A stretch of DNA of 64,000 bases from Bolinopsis microptera (Eukaryota; Ctenophora; Tentaculata; Lobata; Bolinopsidae). The notes under the pieces were generated by a model that saw nothing but the letters and a program-made list of their open reading frames with translations, ran no database searches and was not told the DNA's origin. Where the stretch lies: assembly GCF_026151205.1 (NCBI RefSeq), contig NC_087074.1, forward strand, positions 13,849,167 through 13,913,166, written 5' to 3'. Each line of letters starts with the position of its first letter. The first letter of the stretch is position 1. Position numbers and translations under genes: made by a program. Positions 10,701 to 21,773 of the stretch are shown here, piece after piece.

Positions 10701-13700
10701 TGCTAGGTGGCTCGATGGTAGAGGTGGAGTCGTGTGACACATTAGACTGATAGGTGTGGGTGGGAGTACTGAGAGCATTAAACTTATGAATCAATCTCTG
10801 TTTAGATGACTCCTTAACATCGTGGTTGTTATCACTAAACATTTGACATATTTCATAAAACTCTGGTCTCCCAGACAGTCTACATTTTAACAAATAAATG
10901 TTTTGTTTACAATTATCGATCTTATAATATAAGTCATCAATGCACTGATTCAGTGAGTGGGTATATAATTTATTTACTTAATAATTTAAAAAGTTAGGTA
11001 GTTTCACAGGAAAAAGAATATTAATGTTAAGATGAACTGAGTTCGAGCAGTGGAGTACAACAGCAGATTACGCAGAAACATCTGTCAGACATGACCTCGC
11101 AAGAAGCGTACACCTACGTTGCACCTACCACCACGCGACAAAATCGGATCCAACCAATAGCAAACCCCTCAGAAGTCTCCTACAGCCGCCTCATCAACAG
11201 GGTTACTGAGAGACTAGAGACTGAGAGTAATGTGTTATGGACAGAGATAAGTAGGATGTGTAATTATGACAGCAAAACAGTAGACTTATTTAAATCACAT
11301 AATACCCAACTACCGACTATTTATTTAATACAGAAAACTCATAAATTTGATTGTAATGTCTTAGTTTCAGATGTAGATATTATTTCTAATTGTAAAATAC
11401 GTCCAATTGTGTCTTGTATAAATTCCCCTTCTGAGAAGCTTGCTTGGATTGTTAAATCTATTCTATCTCCTCTGCTTAATCATGTTCCATCTCGCCTGAG
11501 CAATATACACACTCACCTAGAAGAGCTTCAAAACATGTCACATCAACAACTCTCAGGTCTCTCATTCTTCACAGCTGACGTCACAGCACTGTACACAAAC
11601 ATCAACATCAGTGGCTGCATTCAAGACCTCATTACACTCACCGAAGAACATTGGGAAGACCTCGACACCTGGGGTCTAACACTCACGCACATCCACAAGA
11701 TCCTTGAATTCGTCTTCACCAACTCATACTTTACATATCACTCAAGACTCTACCTCCAGAAAATTGGTCTCTTCATGGGGTGCCAACCATCACCAATAGG
11801 AGCGATAGTACGAGTATATATGTTCGAGAGAAGATCGATTTACACTGATTTACACGTCTCATTCTACCGGAGATACGTGGATGATGCCGGGAGTCTAGCC
11901 AGCTCCAAAGAAGAAGCTCTGAGGATAGTGGAGTCCATCTCAAACGAGGACCCAGACCAGTTGCTCAAATGGGAAATTGACTATCCGGAAAGCCGTCAGG
12001 ATTTCACCCCATTCCTCGACACCCAGATAAAGATCGACGAACAGGGAACACTACACCACAAATTCTACAGAAAGAAGCAGAAAAAGAATATCACACTGCA
12101 CGCCAACAGCCACCACAATGAGGGAACTAAAGTAGCAACCATCAAGAACTTCTACAAAACGGCTGCTTTTTGCTCATCAACACCAGAGTATAAAGAAGAG
12201 TCCATGAAGATAGTAGACAACTTGTTGGTCAACAACGGTTACCAAGACCCACGACGTATAAACAAAACAGGACGACTTCACCCTCTCTCACCTACAACAC
12301 GTCATAACCCTTCATCATCAAACATACAAGATACCGACCACGTAACATGCACTCTACCATTCATCAACGAGCCATTTTCCAAAGAAGTCACTCAATTTGC
12401 CCTCTCACACAACTTACCGGTCAAATTCATATTCACACCAGGTAAGAAACTCTCAGAGATCTTATGTTCATCACGACCACACGACAAACCACACTGCACC
12501 ATACCAAACTGTATCATATGTCCACTCATCACAACAAATCACGACTGCAAACCAAAATGTGTCATATACAAAGTTACGTGTAAATTATGTCAAGAGCTAT
12601 ATATAGGGGAAACGAGTAGAACAGCACACGATAGATTTTCAGAGCATCGAAGAGCAGTCAACAGGCCTTTAACCTATCCTGATAATGCGTTGGCTGCTCA
12701 TTATTCAGAGTTTCACGATAACATAGAACCAGATATTTCCTTCGATATTTTAGAAATTAACTTATATAGCACCATTAAACGTAAAGTGACAGAAGCTTAC
12801 TACATTAATTTATTTAAACCTAGTATCAATAACAAAGAAGAGTGCGAGAAGCTTAAGGGATTTCTTTTACAACATATTCAAAGACAAATTTAAACAAATA
12901 GCACACGACCCTGCTGTTCAGTAGATATTATGTACTTGGACAGAGTGTAAAACGTGTGTACATCACTATTTTCAATGTAATGTACAATACCATTTGATGT
13001 AACCTGTATTCAGTGTGTGTAATTTTAATTTAGCATTTTAACTAGTATAGAAGCATTTATTATATACTAACATTTATAACAATTTTAGCCTGAAGATGGC
13101 GTTGACGCCGAAAATTTGCCCTTACTCCTAACGTCCTTGTTTCACTTGTCCTTGTCTCTTCCAACCGGATAATATCCAGATATCAGTATTTCAATCATGA
13201 GACTAATAAACAGCGAACTACTCCGTTATTTGACATCTCCAACTAACAAAATGTTAACGTCTGATGAGGTACGAATCACATTCCTCCAGTGCCATCCATC
13301 TGCTCACAAATAACCAGTAACCACGATGCATTCCTCAGGTTAACGCAGTGAGTGAGACCTCAGTCACACTGATAGAGAAGTTGAGTCTGGTAGAGCTACC
13401 CGCCGGTTTGAGGACCACCCAACTTGTTGTCCGGTATGTAGAGGTAGACGAGCTGAACGGCAGTGCTGTAGGAGAAGAGACAATCCAGAACGTCGATCTG
13501 AACGTGAGTAAGATGACAATGCGGGCTGGAGCACTAAAAATCATATTACACTCTCCTGTATTATCACTCCTAAATTATGTTTATACAAAGGTTTGGTGTT
13601 GCAGGGTGGAAGAGATGACAAGAAGTTTGTGGTAGGAGGATTAGTAGGAGGAAAGAGTTACGCTTTCACAGTTGTCTTGAAGGTCTGTTTTAAAAATACT

Positions 13701-15118
13701 CTGTTCAAGTCAACAGCTTCGATATTTCTTTGACGTTTTTCATAACTTTGGTTGACATGATAACACCCCTTTTATCAGGCTTCAAACGGAGGTAAGGAGC
13801 TGTCCTCCACTCCAACAGCTCGCCTCATAATCACAACTCCATTTGGTGGCACCGAGACAGACAAGGTTAAAGCACAGTTTGACAAGATCAAGCAGAACAC
13901 TGACTCCAAAATTAGCAGTATCGACTCTTCTCTGGAGGAACAGGAGAACAGAGTTATTAATCTCAGAGGAAAACTGTCCGGTTTCATCACTGAGGCTACC
14001 AACAAGATTAACGACCTTGGAGCAGTTGCAGTGGCTAACATCACTTCACAAGAGGGCATCCTATCTAGTGAGTTGAACATTATTAAATATCCTATGTATT
14101 TAAGACATAGATGTCATCAAAATTTAATCTTTTAGCAATAGATCAATTCATGATTCAAAATTCACCTACTCAAACAAAAGTCTAACACAAATCATTTTCG
14201 ATTGTATCTGAAAATTAACCAAGGTTTCATTGACGAGGTATCGCCAAGAGGTCCTGTATAGAGACAGGTATTAACTACTACACAGGAAGAGCTATCGCTT
14301 ATCCCAAGGCAAACTCCATTTTTCAGTGCCTTGATGAGTGCAGGAAGAATTCAGCATGTCACGGAGCTTCATGGAACACCGGTAAGTTCAGATTTATAAT
14401 CAAGAATTATATTTCACAGTAGTGCTTCACTATTAGAAGAGTACACCAAGTGGGGAAATTGTTGAAATATTGCTAAACATATAGTGTGTGTAAGGTAGAA
14501 GGGTTGTGTAATGTGTATACGAGTAAAAGTGTGAAGTTGACTAGCTGAACTTGGGAAATGTTTAAATGGGAAGCTGATATGTCATAAATTCTTTATTCTT
14601 ACCAGATACCAAGTACTGCTCACTCAGCACACAGCGCCGTGGAAGTCAACCAAGCATTGACAAGTTTATGGTCAGCATCAACAGGGTCTGTTATGGTAAG
14701 GAAACCAATGATTTTTAATATATTAGGCCATTGGTGTTTGAAGTACCGTTTACAATATCCATACGCTGTCATCACACATACTGAAATTTTTCGATTTCAT
14801 CATTCCGTAAAAAATATTGTAAACAATTTAAATAGTTAGCTTTACCCGGAAATTTCCCCAGACACGCTGACAGGCGATGCTGCAAAATGGAACAGTTGCA
14901 TAAAGGATAATACAGACTACAATGGTGCTGATATAGCCGGGGCTCAATCCTACGGGTTCGGGACGGAGTGGGACTGCATGGGATGGTGCCTGAACACGGC
15001 AAATTGTATGAGTATCACCTACAGACAAAGTGACGGACACTGTTGGCTGAAAAGCAAACCTAAAGGAAATAGTCAGATGCTTACAATGGCCTCACTTCTA
15101 TCAGCCTCGAGTGCATGA
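3904..15118 (+). CDS. Secreted SNTX (stonustoxin)-family MACPF-like protein with CBM14, FN3 and PAN domains
   Basis: A multi-exon gene with a signal peptide (about residues 1-16). A cysteine-containing segment with YWEC and CPEGMIYKPKRGRC resembles a CBM14 chitin-binding fold. An SNTX-type N-terminal MACPF/CDC-like domain follows (LGSLYNARTGQF is the family hallmark), then an alpha-helical linker, fibronectin-III-like repeats (exons at 6.8-8.05 and 13.3-13.7 kb), a coiled coil (13.8-14.07 kb) and two cysteine-rich PAN/apple-like domains. Exons by splice signals: 3904-4892, 5060-5306, 5403-5698, 5828-5900, 6091-6351, 6483-6677, 6812-6993, 7803-8054, 13339-13503, 13605-13682, 13779-14067, about 14224-14381, 14606-14695 and 14862-15118. 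SNTX relatives include pore-forming fish-venom proteins, but the family is widespread and mostly not venom. A role in defence or surface binding is inference. All exons are open despite two transposon insertions in introns. Confidence 0.75.
7041..7797. mobile_element. 757-bp palindromic element at TTAA (piggyBac-style MITE?)
   Basis: Two arms of about 350 bp, meeting near 7392-7423, are almost perfect inverted copies. Outer ends read TTAA-GGGGGCC at the left (TTAA 7042-7045) and GGCCCCC-TTAA at the right (TTAA 7793-7796). TTAA duplication is the signature of piggyBac-type insertion, although TTAA is itself palindromic. The right end has an expanded C run (about 7757-7785) where the left end has only seven G. 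It ends five bases before the 3' splice site at 7801-7802. Confidence 0.75.
8104..8115. repeat. Target site duplication, left copy
   Basis: The 12-mer ACATCTCCAACT occurs here and again at 13233-13244. The two copies bracket the whole double Penelope insertion, so it entered as one event. Confidence 0.8.
8407..10893 (-). CDS. Penelope-like reverse transcriptase with GIY-YIG endonuclease, full-length
   Basis: An intact frame of 828 codons, usual for this family. The RT core shows TADVTALYTNI (about residue 390), MGCQPSPIGAI and the catalytic YRRYVDDAG (about 486). A cysteine-rich linker (CTIPNCIICP, then CKPKC) leads into a GIY-YIG nuclease at about 717-760, seen as CVIYKV, LYIGETSR and HRRAV. 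These features define EN-plus Penelope-like elements, which nick target DNA and prime cDNA synthesis there. The start is the first ATG of the open frame; the 5' flank carries no obvious second ORF. The intact frame suggests recent activity. Confidence 0.92.
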   Translation of the reverse strand: MLKCRLSGRPEFYEICQMFSDNNHDVKESSKQRLIHKFNALSTPTHTYQSNVSHDSTSTIEPPSSKVSAVGVVLNENETNVLSLGPKFALAPRVDERLKKDVQISLAQTAYRLRWKTCFSDEIPDDTCPTSFAFIKSKNVPFQRPFAGAPPTTNLAMEHHLRQLCYIINTRLEHSKVPSNLTAKQREGLKSLIARKEELHFSRSDKGGEFVIMSSGVQQQITQKHLSDMTSQEAYTYVAPTTTRQNRIQPIANPSEVSYSRLINRVTERLETESNVLWTEISRMCNYDSKTVDLFKSHNTQLPTIYLIQKTHKFDCNVLVSDVDIISNCKIRPIVSCINSPSEKLAWIVKSILSPLLNHVPSHLSNIHTHLEELQNMSHQQLSGLSFFTADVTALYTNINISGCIQDLITLTEEHWEDLDTWGLTLTHIHKILEFVFTNSYFTYHSRLYLQKIGLFMGCQPSPIGAIVRVYMFERRSIYTDLHVSFYRRYVDDAGSLASSKEEALRIVESISNEDPDQLLKWEIDYPESRQDFTPFLDTQIKIDEQGTLHHKFYRKKQKKNITLHANSHHNEGTKVATIKNFYKTAAFCSSTPEYKEESMKIVDNLLVNNGYQDPRRINKTGRLHPLSPTTRHNPSSSNIQDTDHVTCTLPFINEPFSKEVTQFALSHNLPVKFIFTPGKKLSEILCSSRPHDKPHCTIPNCIICPLITTNHDCKPKCVIYKVTCKLCQELYIGETSRTAHDRFSEHRRAVNRPLTYPDNALAAHYSEFHDNIEPDISFDILEINLYSTIKRKVTEAYYINLFKPSINNKEECEKLKGFLLQHIQRQI
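11047..12893 (+). CDS. Penelope-like RT/GIY-YIG, 5'-truncated inverted copy
   Basis: The same protein as the minus-strand copy but lacking its first 210-230 residues. The homologous DNA begins at about 11047 and the first in-frame ATG is at 11091, giving 600 codons. RT motifs (LYTNI, YVDD) and the whole GIY-YIG domain remain. Compared with the other copy I see one replacement (His to Arg, in HVPSRLSN). Without the N-terminal part it is unlikely to be autonomous. Confidence 0.9.
13084..13116 (+). other. Penelope 3'-terminal stem-loop (hammerhead-like core)
   Basis: The sequence CTGAAGA, a GGCG/CGCC stem and GAAA resembles the hammerhead ribozyme core CUGANGA-stem II-GAAA. An inverted copy lies at about 8185-8217 in the left element. 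There is one extra U before stem II and no clear stem I, so self-cleavage is doubtful. Confidence 0.35.
13233..13244. repeat. Target site duplication, right copy
   Basis: Exact repeat of the 12-mer at 8104-8115, on the far side of the composite Penelope insertion. Confidence 0.8.
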
Positions 15119-16502
15119 AATCTTAGAAAACAGAGTGAGTTGGTATCTGTTATTATTTTAAGATAGGAATTCAGCACAGTCCTCACTCCTAGAGCTGAGC
15201 TGATAGATGACGTTTAGTCTGCAAAACCATTGTACTTTTACATTATCATTTTGTATCTTCCAAAGACTAATTCAATAGCTTATAATTCTACTTTTTTTTC
15301 CAGAGACCAGATAACAGAGATAGAACAGTACTAAAAGAAATGAAGAAAACCTTAATTTTTAAAATGAGTTTTCTCAGAGGAAATCATATTTTTGAGCAGT
15401 ATAACGGAATCTTAATTTTCATACATTTTGTAGTGCCATTTTTTTGGTGTCGATGGCCTCTTCTGGCTTCTGCCGTCTTATCAAAACTCTAATATGAATT
15501 TATAGTCCAGAATGTTTGATTTTCTTCAGCAGCACCTCTTTTTATATCCCATGTCGTCACTAAATTGAATGGCCATTATTCTGTTTAAATAAAAGACAAT
15601 TATAACCAATCACATCACTACGAGTGATCGGATGAATTGCTGCAACTTTGTTCTGTGACACGATAATCGATAAATAAATTTAAGTTTAGCAAAATAGGCA
15701 CTTGATGTTGTGCTTAAAAACGTCATGACCTATTTTAAAAGTCCAATGAGCGACAAAAATTAAAATGCTCCTCGTCTATCAATGTAAATTATTCTGTATA
15801 AGAAACACTTCACATAGGGCCACATACAAATTACGTAAGCCACTAGACGTAGACTCACTGACGTCTAGGAATATTACTAAAGAAAAATAAACAGGAATAA
15901 TGGACAGACAAAAGAGGTCGATCTCCGAGATTGTCATTGAACTTGCTTACGTCAGGAACATTTGGACACCCTGCTCTTTTCTTCCGGAAATAGCTCCTCC
16001 TACTTACGTTACATGTGATCTTAAATCCCTAATTCTGCAGTAGAGTTTGAACTCTGCACAACACGCTAATAAATACTAAGATTTGGTAACTTCTCCGACA
16101 ATTGAATTGTTGCTTGATTGCTAGTTGAGCTTCTCTAGCAACTTACTTGCTTTTAATCTGTGTACAGAAATTTCCTACCATTGGCTTGATTTAACTACTT
16201 AAGGGCGGTATGTCCTAGTAATGGTCATTCTTCATCATAGTCATGTTTTAGTGAGTTCTTCTTGTTTGTTCGGACCGTTCACCAAATTTCTTGTTAAATC
16301 TTAAATCTTAGCCTAACTTCAGTTCAGCATAGCGTACGTTCGAGGTCAAACTTAATTTCAAAATTCGATCTTAGATCGAGTTATGTAGGAGTGCAATCTT
16401 GATAATAATAGTAATAGCTTTCATGATAATTTTAACTACAAGATTGATCAGGAAGATGCACGAAGACTAAAACTAGAGAACTAGATCCTTACTAAGTTTA
16501 TA

Positions 16503-16597
<95 letters not shown>

Positions 16598-18283
16598 CTA
16601 TGACCGATCAGACTTTCGTTCTCATTACTTCATAAAATACTGATGATACACACTTTAAGCTATACTTTAAGGTAAGGCTAATTACTGTGGCGACGTCCAA
16701 ATGCCCCACCCGACCTTCGGTCAATACTACACACTGCAGAAAGCTTTTTCTAACTTCTACTTCAAAGCTGTTTCAATAATACGTATCAAAAGATAGTGAA
16801 TATATTATGTGGATTCTAGTGGGGAGGTGTTTTGGCACGTGACAGTGACTCTGAGATTTAATTGGTCAATGCTTAAAACCGTCACATGTCAGGAAAAATA
16901 CGTTTCACCTCCCCACCACTCACCAGTATCCACATCTATAATCCCTTGATAATCAAAATGTGTATTCAATGTTTTCAGTCACCGGCCGATGAAAACCAAA
17001 TATCGGATCACCACTCGAACCTTTACCAAATGCAATTCACCTGTCCGATCCCACGATCTCACAGATTGGATTAACTCTGTTGTTACGAGGTGGCAACCAT
17101 CTCATTAATTTGTCACAGTGGGAAAAGAGCTATTTACAGAGATCATAGTTACAGAAGTGATCAAATTGACGTGGCGGTTCCGGTTTACTTCAGTCAACCG
17201 ACCCAGGGAACCACCGTACGTTTCAGGAGAGTACGTGACAATGTCTGACTAGCTAGATGTCACGCGCTACTTCACTAATCACTCTCTTGGGACAACTCTT
17301 CTGGAGCTTATACTTCTGCTGTATTGCAATAATTATCGTGACAATTCCACTTCACTCGATTCGTTTGGACACTTTTTCCCTCTCATTTGTTCACAGCAAA
17401 TCCAATAAATTGGCGCTTGAAAACCTGAACTGCTCTTATAACCGTATTACAGATCCGTAGTCATTCGAAAAAACTGATGGGAGTGGTAGAAATGCATACA
17501 GTAAAGTGGAACCAAGATGGAGCCAATTTATTGTAAAGCCAGGTTAATTACATTTACAGCTACCATAATTTGTTGGGACGATTTTTGATTGCTAAAATGG
17601 GGTTGGAGAGCAACAAATTATCATTTACAGTTCAACGATTGTCTAGTAGGGTGCTCAGTAAATTTAGTGGTCATGGTCGGAATTTGCAATATGCAAACTA
17701 ATAAAATATTATTTTGTTGGCGAGTCAGCCTTAGCAATTGCGTAAATGAGATCCTATAGGCTTATTAATATTATCATTGCTACATTGGACACGCTCTTAT
17801 TGACAAATATTTTGTGTTTGTGCGACCACCGTTTCAGAGTTATCATTCGGTGAATTCAGTCCACGTTAAAATTTCTAAGCTTCTGTGTCCGTCCTCCTCA
17901 TTTGTCAACGTAAAAGCAGCTTTGCTTTATCCAACCAAACCTAAAATGCCGCCATGTTATTGACTAATTAATTGATGTTATATGCTAGCAACAACAACAA
18001 AGTTCAATTTCCCATATTAGAGACAAAACCTTCGTCGCTTTTATCATTTTGTCGAATGAATAAATGATAAACAAACATTAGCATGTAGATATAATATAAC
18101 GGAATTAATTAATCTTTATTGAACCATATTGATCTCTGCCGCCTTTATTTTGTAAGATTCAGCCTATTATTTTATTCATTATTTGGTCGAGCTTCTACCG
18201 TTTATAGGTTCACTCGATCGTGGAGAATCCGCTCTCAAAAGTGTTTTTTTCTAACCTTTCTACTTAAAAGGTAAACAAGCAAA
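15119..18283. other. Intergenic, no gene recognised
   Basis: No protein-like ORF. It contains the heptamer satellite at about 16502-16592 and an imperfect inverted repeat (about 16808-16830 against 16905-16932, built on GTGGGGAGGTG). Several CACGTG-like sites are present. Confidence 0.5.
16502..16592. repeat. Heptamer tandem repeat (CTTTCTA)n
   Basis: About a dozen uninterrupted copies of the 7-bp unit. No ORF crosses it. Confidence 0.95.
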
Positions 18284-19590
18284 ATGAGTAGAAACTACGA
18301 ACACGCGGTGCACGGCAAAAGGAGAGTGTCCCTGGTGAATGACTCGAATGCCAATCATCAGCAAGATTCCAGGCTGGCTCTGGAACTCCAGAAGATAGAG
18401 AGGGAGAAAGAGAGACTGAGCCGGAGAAGCAGTTTGACTATCCAGAACAAGGTCCATAAACGCCGGACTAGTCTGGCAGAGAGTAGGATGATGAGAACGC
18501 TTTCCAAACATGACCTCTACTTACCAATGGAAAAAGGTATGTTAGTGTTCCTTTTAGCAAGCTTTTTGTTATGGTAATCTGCTGAACTGTGAAGGTTTGA
18601 ATGAAAATGAACATTAAAGTCGAACAAAAGCCGAAACCTAGTCTCCGTTTAGACAAGCACCCGTTGAACTTGAAGGCTGATCAGCTCACAAAATCCCATC
18701 TTCAGGTACTGGTAGACGCTCCTCCGTTGATAGCGTATCCACTGACAGCTACAGTAGTCTCGGTTCAGATAACATGAACAGAACTATGCCGTACAGCGAA
18801 CTGATAGATAAGGATAGGTTTGAGAAGTTTTGTGTTGATACCAAAAAACTGAGCATGTCTGCTGTTGACGTACATAACCTCAAGGAACAGATGAACATAG
18901 GCGAGCATGATCTTACAGGTTTGCTTTTACATCGCATTCATTGAATTGTAAATTTATTGTTTTTAAATATCGCATATTTTGTTTGTTAGGTCCGACAAAT
19001 GTTCGATAACTGATATTGAGTTTATCTATTGGAGCCGTATGCCGACCCTAATAAATATAACATTTTAATTTTCACAGGTTTTATGGGAGACATGAACATT
19101 TATCTGAGAAAGAACAACACAATATTGAGGACCAGGGAACAAGCCAAGAAAGAATTTACAGGTTAGAAACTTATATGAACTTAATCATACTAACTTAATT
19201 CTTTTAATTTATATTTAAGACATCGTCAATATGGGTTGTTCCTTTATCAAATTTAGATGATACTAGACGAGATAAGTGAGATTACAATATTATTGAATAG
19301 GGGACAAAGTTTTAAAAACCCTCACCGTTTTAAAGTTTTTAGGGTTTCGGTAGGTAATTAGAATCTGGCTGGAAATCTCTAGGTTTAGGTTAGGGATTTG
19401 GTTAGGGCTCGAGGTACTGTTTCTTCTTTCTTACAGGATAATCAAATAATTCAGGAATGCACATAATATTGGAACAAGGTATTGATAACTGATTTCCGCA
19501 GAGCAAGTGGAAGATGTAGAAGAAATAGAAGGAAACATCGAGTGGGACAGCTTCATACATCCCCGAACGCTTGAGCAGATAAAAGCTTGA
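18284..19590 (+). CDS. Unknown four-exon gene, Ser/Arg-rich N-terminus
   Basis: Exons 18284-18536, 18706-18918, 19078-19161 and 19502-19590 join with matching phase 1 at every junction and give 212 residues ending in TGA. The first 80 residues are strongly basic and serine-rich, with protein-kinase-like sites (KRRVS, RRSS, KRRTS) and a short charged helix (LQKIEREKERLSRR). Exon 2 begins with another RRSS and a run of serines, then turns to a helical acidic and basic mix. The C-terminus is acidic and ends in a compact WDSFIHPRTLEQIKA. No signal peptide, membrane segment or enzyme motif is seen and I do not recognise the family. The phase pattern and codon-like structure make it a real gene. 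Confidence 0.65.
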
Positions 19591-21769
19591 ATACAGCACT
19601 ATCCACGTACAGTCGAAGGACTCATCAGTTAAAAAGACAGCACGTTCTTGTCTTGATACGAAAATTAAGATTGACAATTTCAATAGCCGGCCAGATTGGT
19701 CAATTCCGACCGATTGATAATTATCAGCAACCAGAAAATGATCAGTCGTTGCAGGCCAATGGACATGACATTTTGCAGTCAAATGGCAGCTTGATTTTAG
19801 ACTTTTATCCAATCATCATTTACAATAATATGAATAATCCATGATTTTATTGTTGATTGAAATACAGATTGAATGTTGATTTAAAGACCTGAAGAGCCTA
19901 TTTCGGTTAATTTATTGACTTGAATATACATTTCATTTGTTATTTAAGGTTATAATACATTTAAAAAGTGTTCTTATTATAAACTTGTCTGAATGAACGT
20001 TTACAAGGGCGCAAAGAAATTTAAGTGAGAGAATTACAAACGAAATAATCCTGTCACGTAACGGTAATAAATCAATTTACATTATCCCGATGTACCCACA
20101 ATAAAAACTGTTATATTTTACCATGTACATTAATTGGCACGTCCGGTTTGCCGGCATCACGTGATCTCAAACAAGGCTACTGATTGGTCGGTGAGGAGCA
20201 GAAAGTCAGTTGATTGGCTGGGGGATGTTTTATCAGAACTACCAGGGATCTGTACACGCGCCTTTACATTGCAGTTATAACATCTGTTATGAAATTATGT
20301 TTACCAGTGTTCCACTTCTAAAACAGTGTTCTGTTCCTCCGCAAGACTTTTGAGATTGATGGTAATTAGTTCAGTTGCTTGGCTGTTTCGTGTGTTTGTT
20401 TTCAGCTGTATTGGGAACTTGTTAAAATAGTTCCATGAGGTCAACTTAAGAAAAGGCACACTCAAATCTCAATGAGTAGGGGTGTACATTGTATGTACAT
20501 TCATTTTTAAAAGTACACTTTTCAGCGCTTTTTTTCATGAATCATATTAATTCAACAGTGGTAAAATCATACATACTTCAGCACTTTTGTTCAGCAATCA
20601 TCACCTGCTTCGTATTTGCCGAAATTGTAATTATTCTAGGCTTCATTCGAGCATACCAACACAGTACGGTATGTGCTGGTGTAGTTATTGACTACAAGAA
20701 CCAGCTAGATGTAGGTATACCGTGGTAAAGTTAAACTTTCATCTTGTTAACTTTGTAGCCCGTACATTGTACACTTAACAGTGAGATACAGGTATCAGTT
20801 TTGTTATCCCGGTTATCGTTTACTAGTCTACTGGTCTGCTACCGGTACACTACTGGCTCTAACTCAGCAATCACCTGATGATAAGTGATATCGCATTCAC
20901 TGATTATGCAATTACTCATAAATATGTGGTAATGACGCAAGGTGCTGGTGAGTAAAAGTGTCAAATTGCAGGGCTCCCTACACCCGGTATCAAGTTGGGT
21001 ACGGTACGTTAGTAATGTAACATCTTTACACTTTACAGTTTACCGTGATCTATACACGCAGTTCATCATGACACTTCAGTAGCGGTCCGCGCACTACTCG
21101 GCCTGTCCTTTGCTAATGTGTATCCTAATTTATACGGAAGCACTACAAGGGTTAGGAATTAGGAACCCTATCTAGTCTCTATAGCTAACAACACTCTCTC
21201 GCTCTCTCCGCTCTCTCTCTCTCTCTCTCTCTCTCCGCCGGGCTCTATCAATGACTGCGTTTACGTGAGTGTGTGTGTAAAACTATCGCAGTGTAACCAG
21301 CTATTCTTGATGTGTTAAGAGTTGTCCAGTTCACACACCCTGCTATGTTGGTTGTAAAGTTCTGTAAACGCTCAGCTTCGTAATTTGTCCTTCACCTGTC
21401 ACTGATAACACGTAAATCTGTTGTAATGCTTCAAATATTTTGAATCTTTTCGATGGGACATTCCTTATAAGTCTCGATTTGTGCGTTTTGTTAGGTGGCA
21501 CGCTGGCGACCTTTAGTTTGTAATAATTAAGTTGACACTTTGCGTTTTGTATAGTTGCTCTTTGCAGCTATAGGTTTGGATAGAGCTTCGGTGTGCTGTG
21601 CAGTTTTCAAACCTATGACCACAGTATATTTCTGTATTTTATGCGGAATTTTATTCAGTTATGTATGTTTTTTGTTATGTATTCGATGGCATGCTGATCA
21701 GCTCCACATTAAATGCATAAAAATGTAATAGTATAGTGTACACTGTTTGTGAAGGAAGGAAAGAATGCA
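19591..21769. other. Intergenic with promoter-like stretch
   Basis: No protein-like ORF. ATTGG boxes with a CACGTG-like site around 20155-20225 and a CT-repeat at about 21205-21236 look like an upstream regulatory region for the plus-strand gene at 22351. This is suggestive only. Confidence 0.35.
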
Positions 21770-21773
21770 ATTT

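Larger units (their letters stand above)
8116..13232. mobile_element. Composite Penelope-like element: two copies head to head
   Basis: The insertion lies in an SNTX-gene intron. The minus-strand copy runs from its 3' end at about 8113 to its 5' end near 10.9 kb. The plus-strand copy is 5'-truncated at about 11047 and runs to about 13189. The arms 8113-10253 and 11047-13189 are nearly identical inverted repeats; I saw one amino-acid difference in 600 codons and a single base difference near the ends. A unique spacer (10254-11046) holds the 5' part of the left copy. About 44 bp (13189-13232) lie between the right arm and the 12-bp duplication. Penelope elements often leave partial and inverted tandem copies, so one target-primed insertion with template switching is likely. 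Confidence 0.85.
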
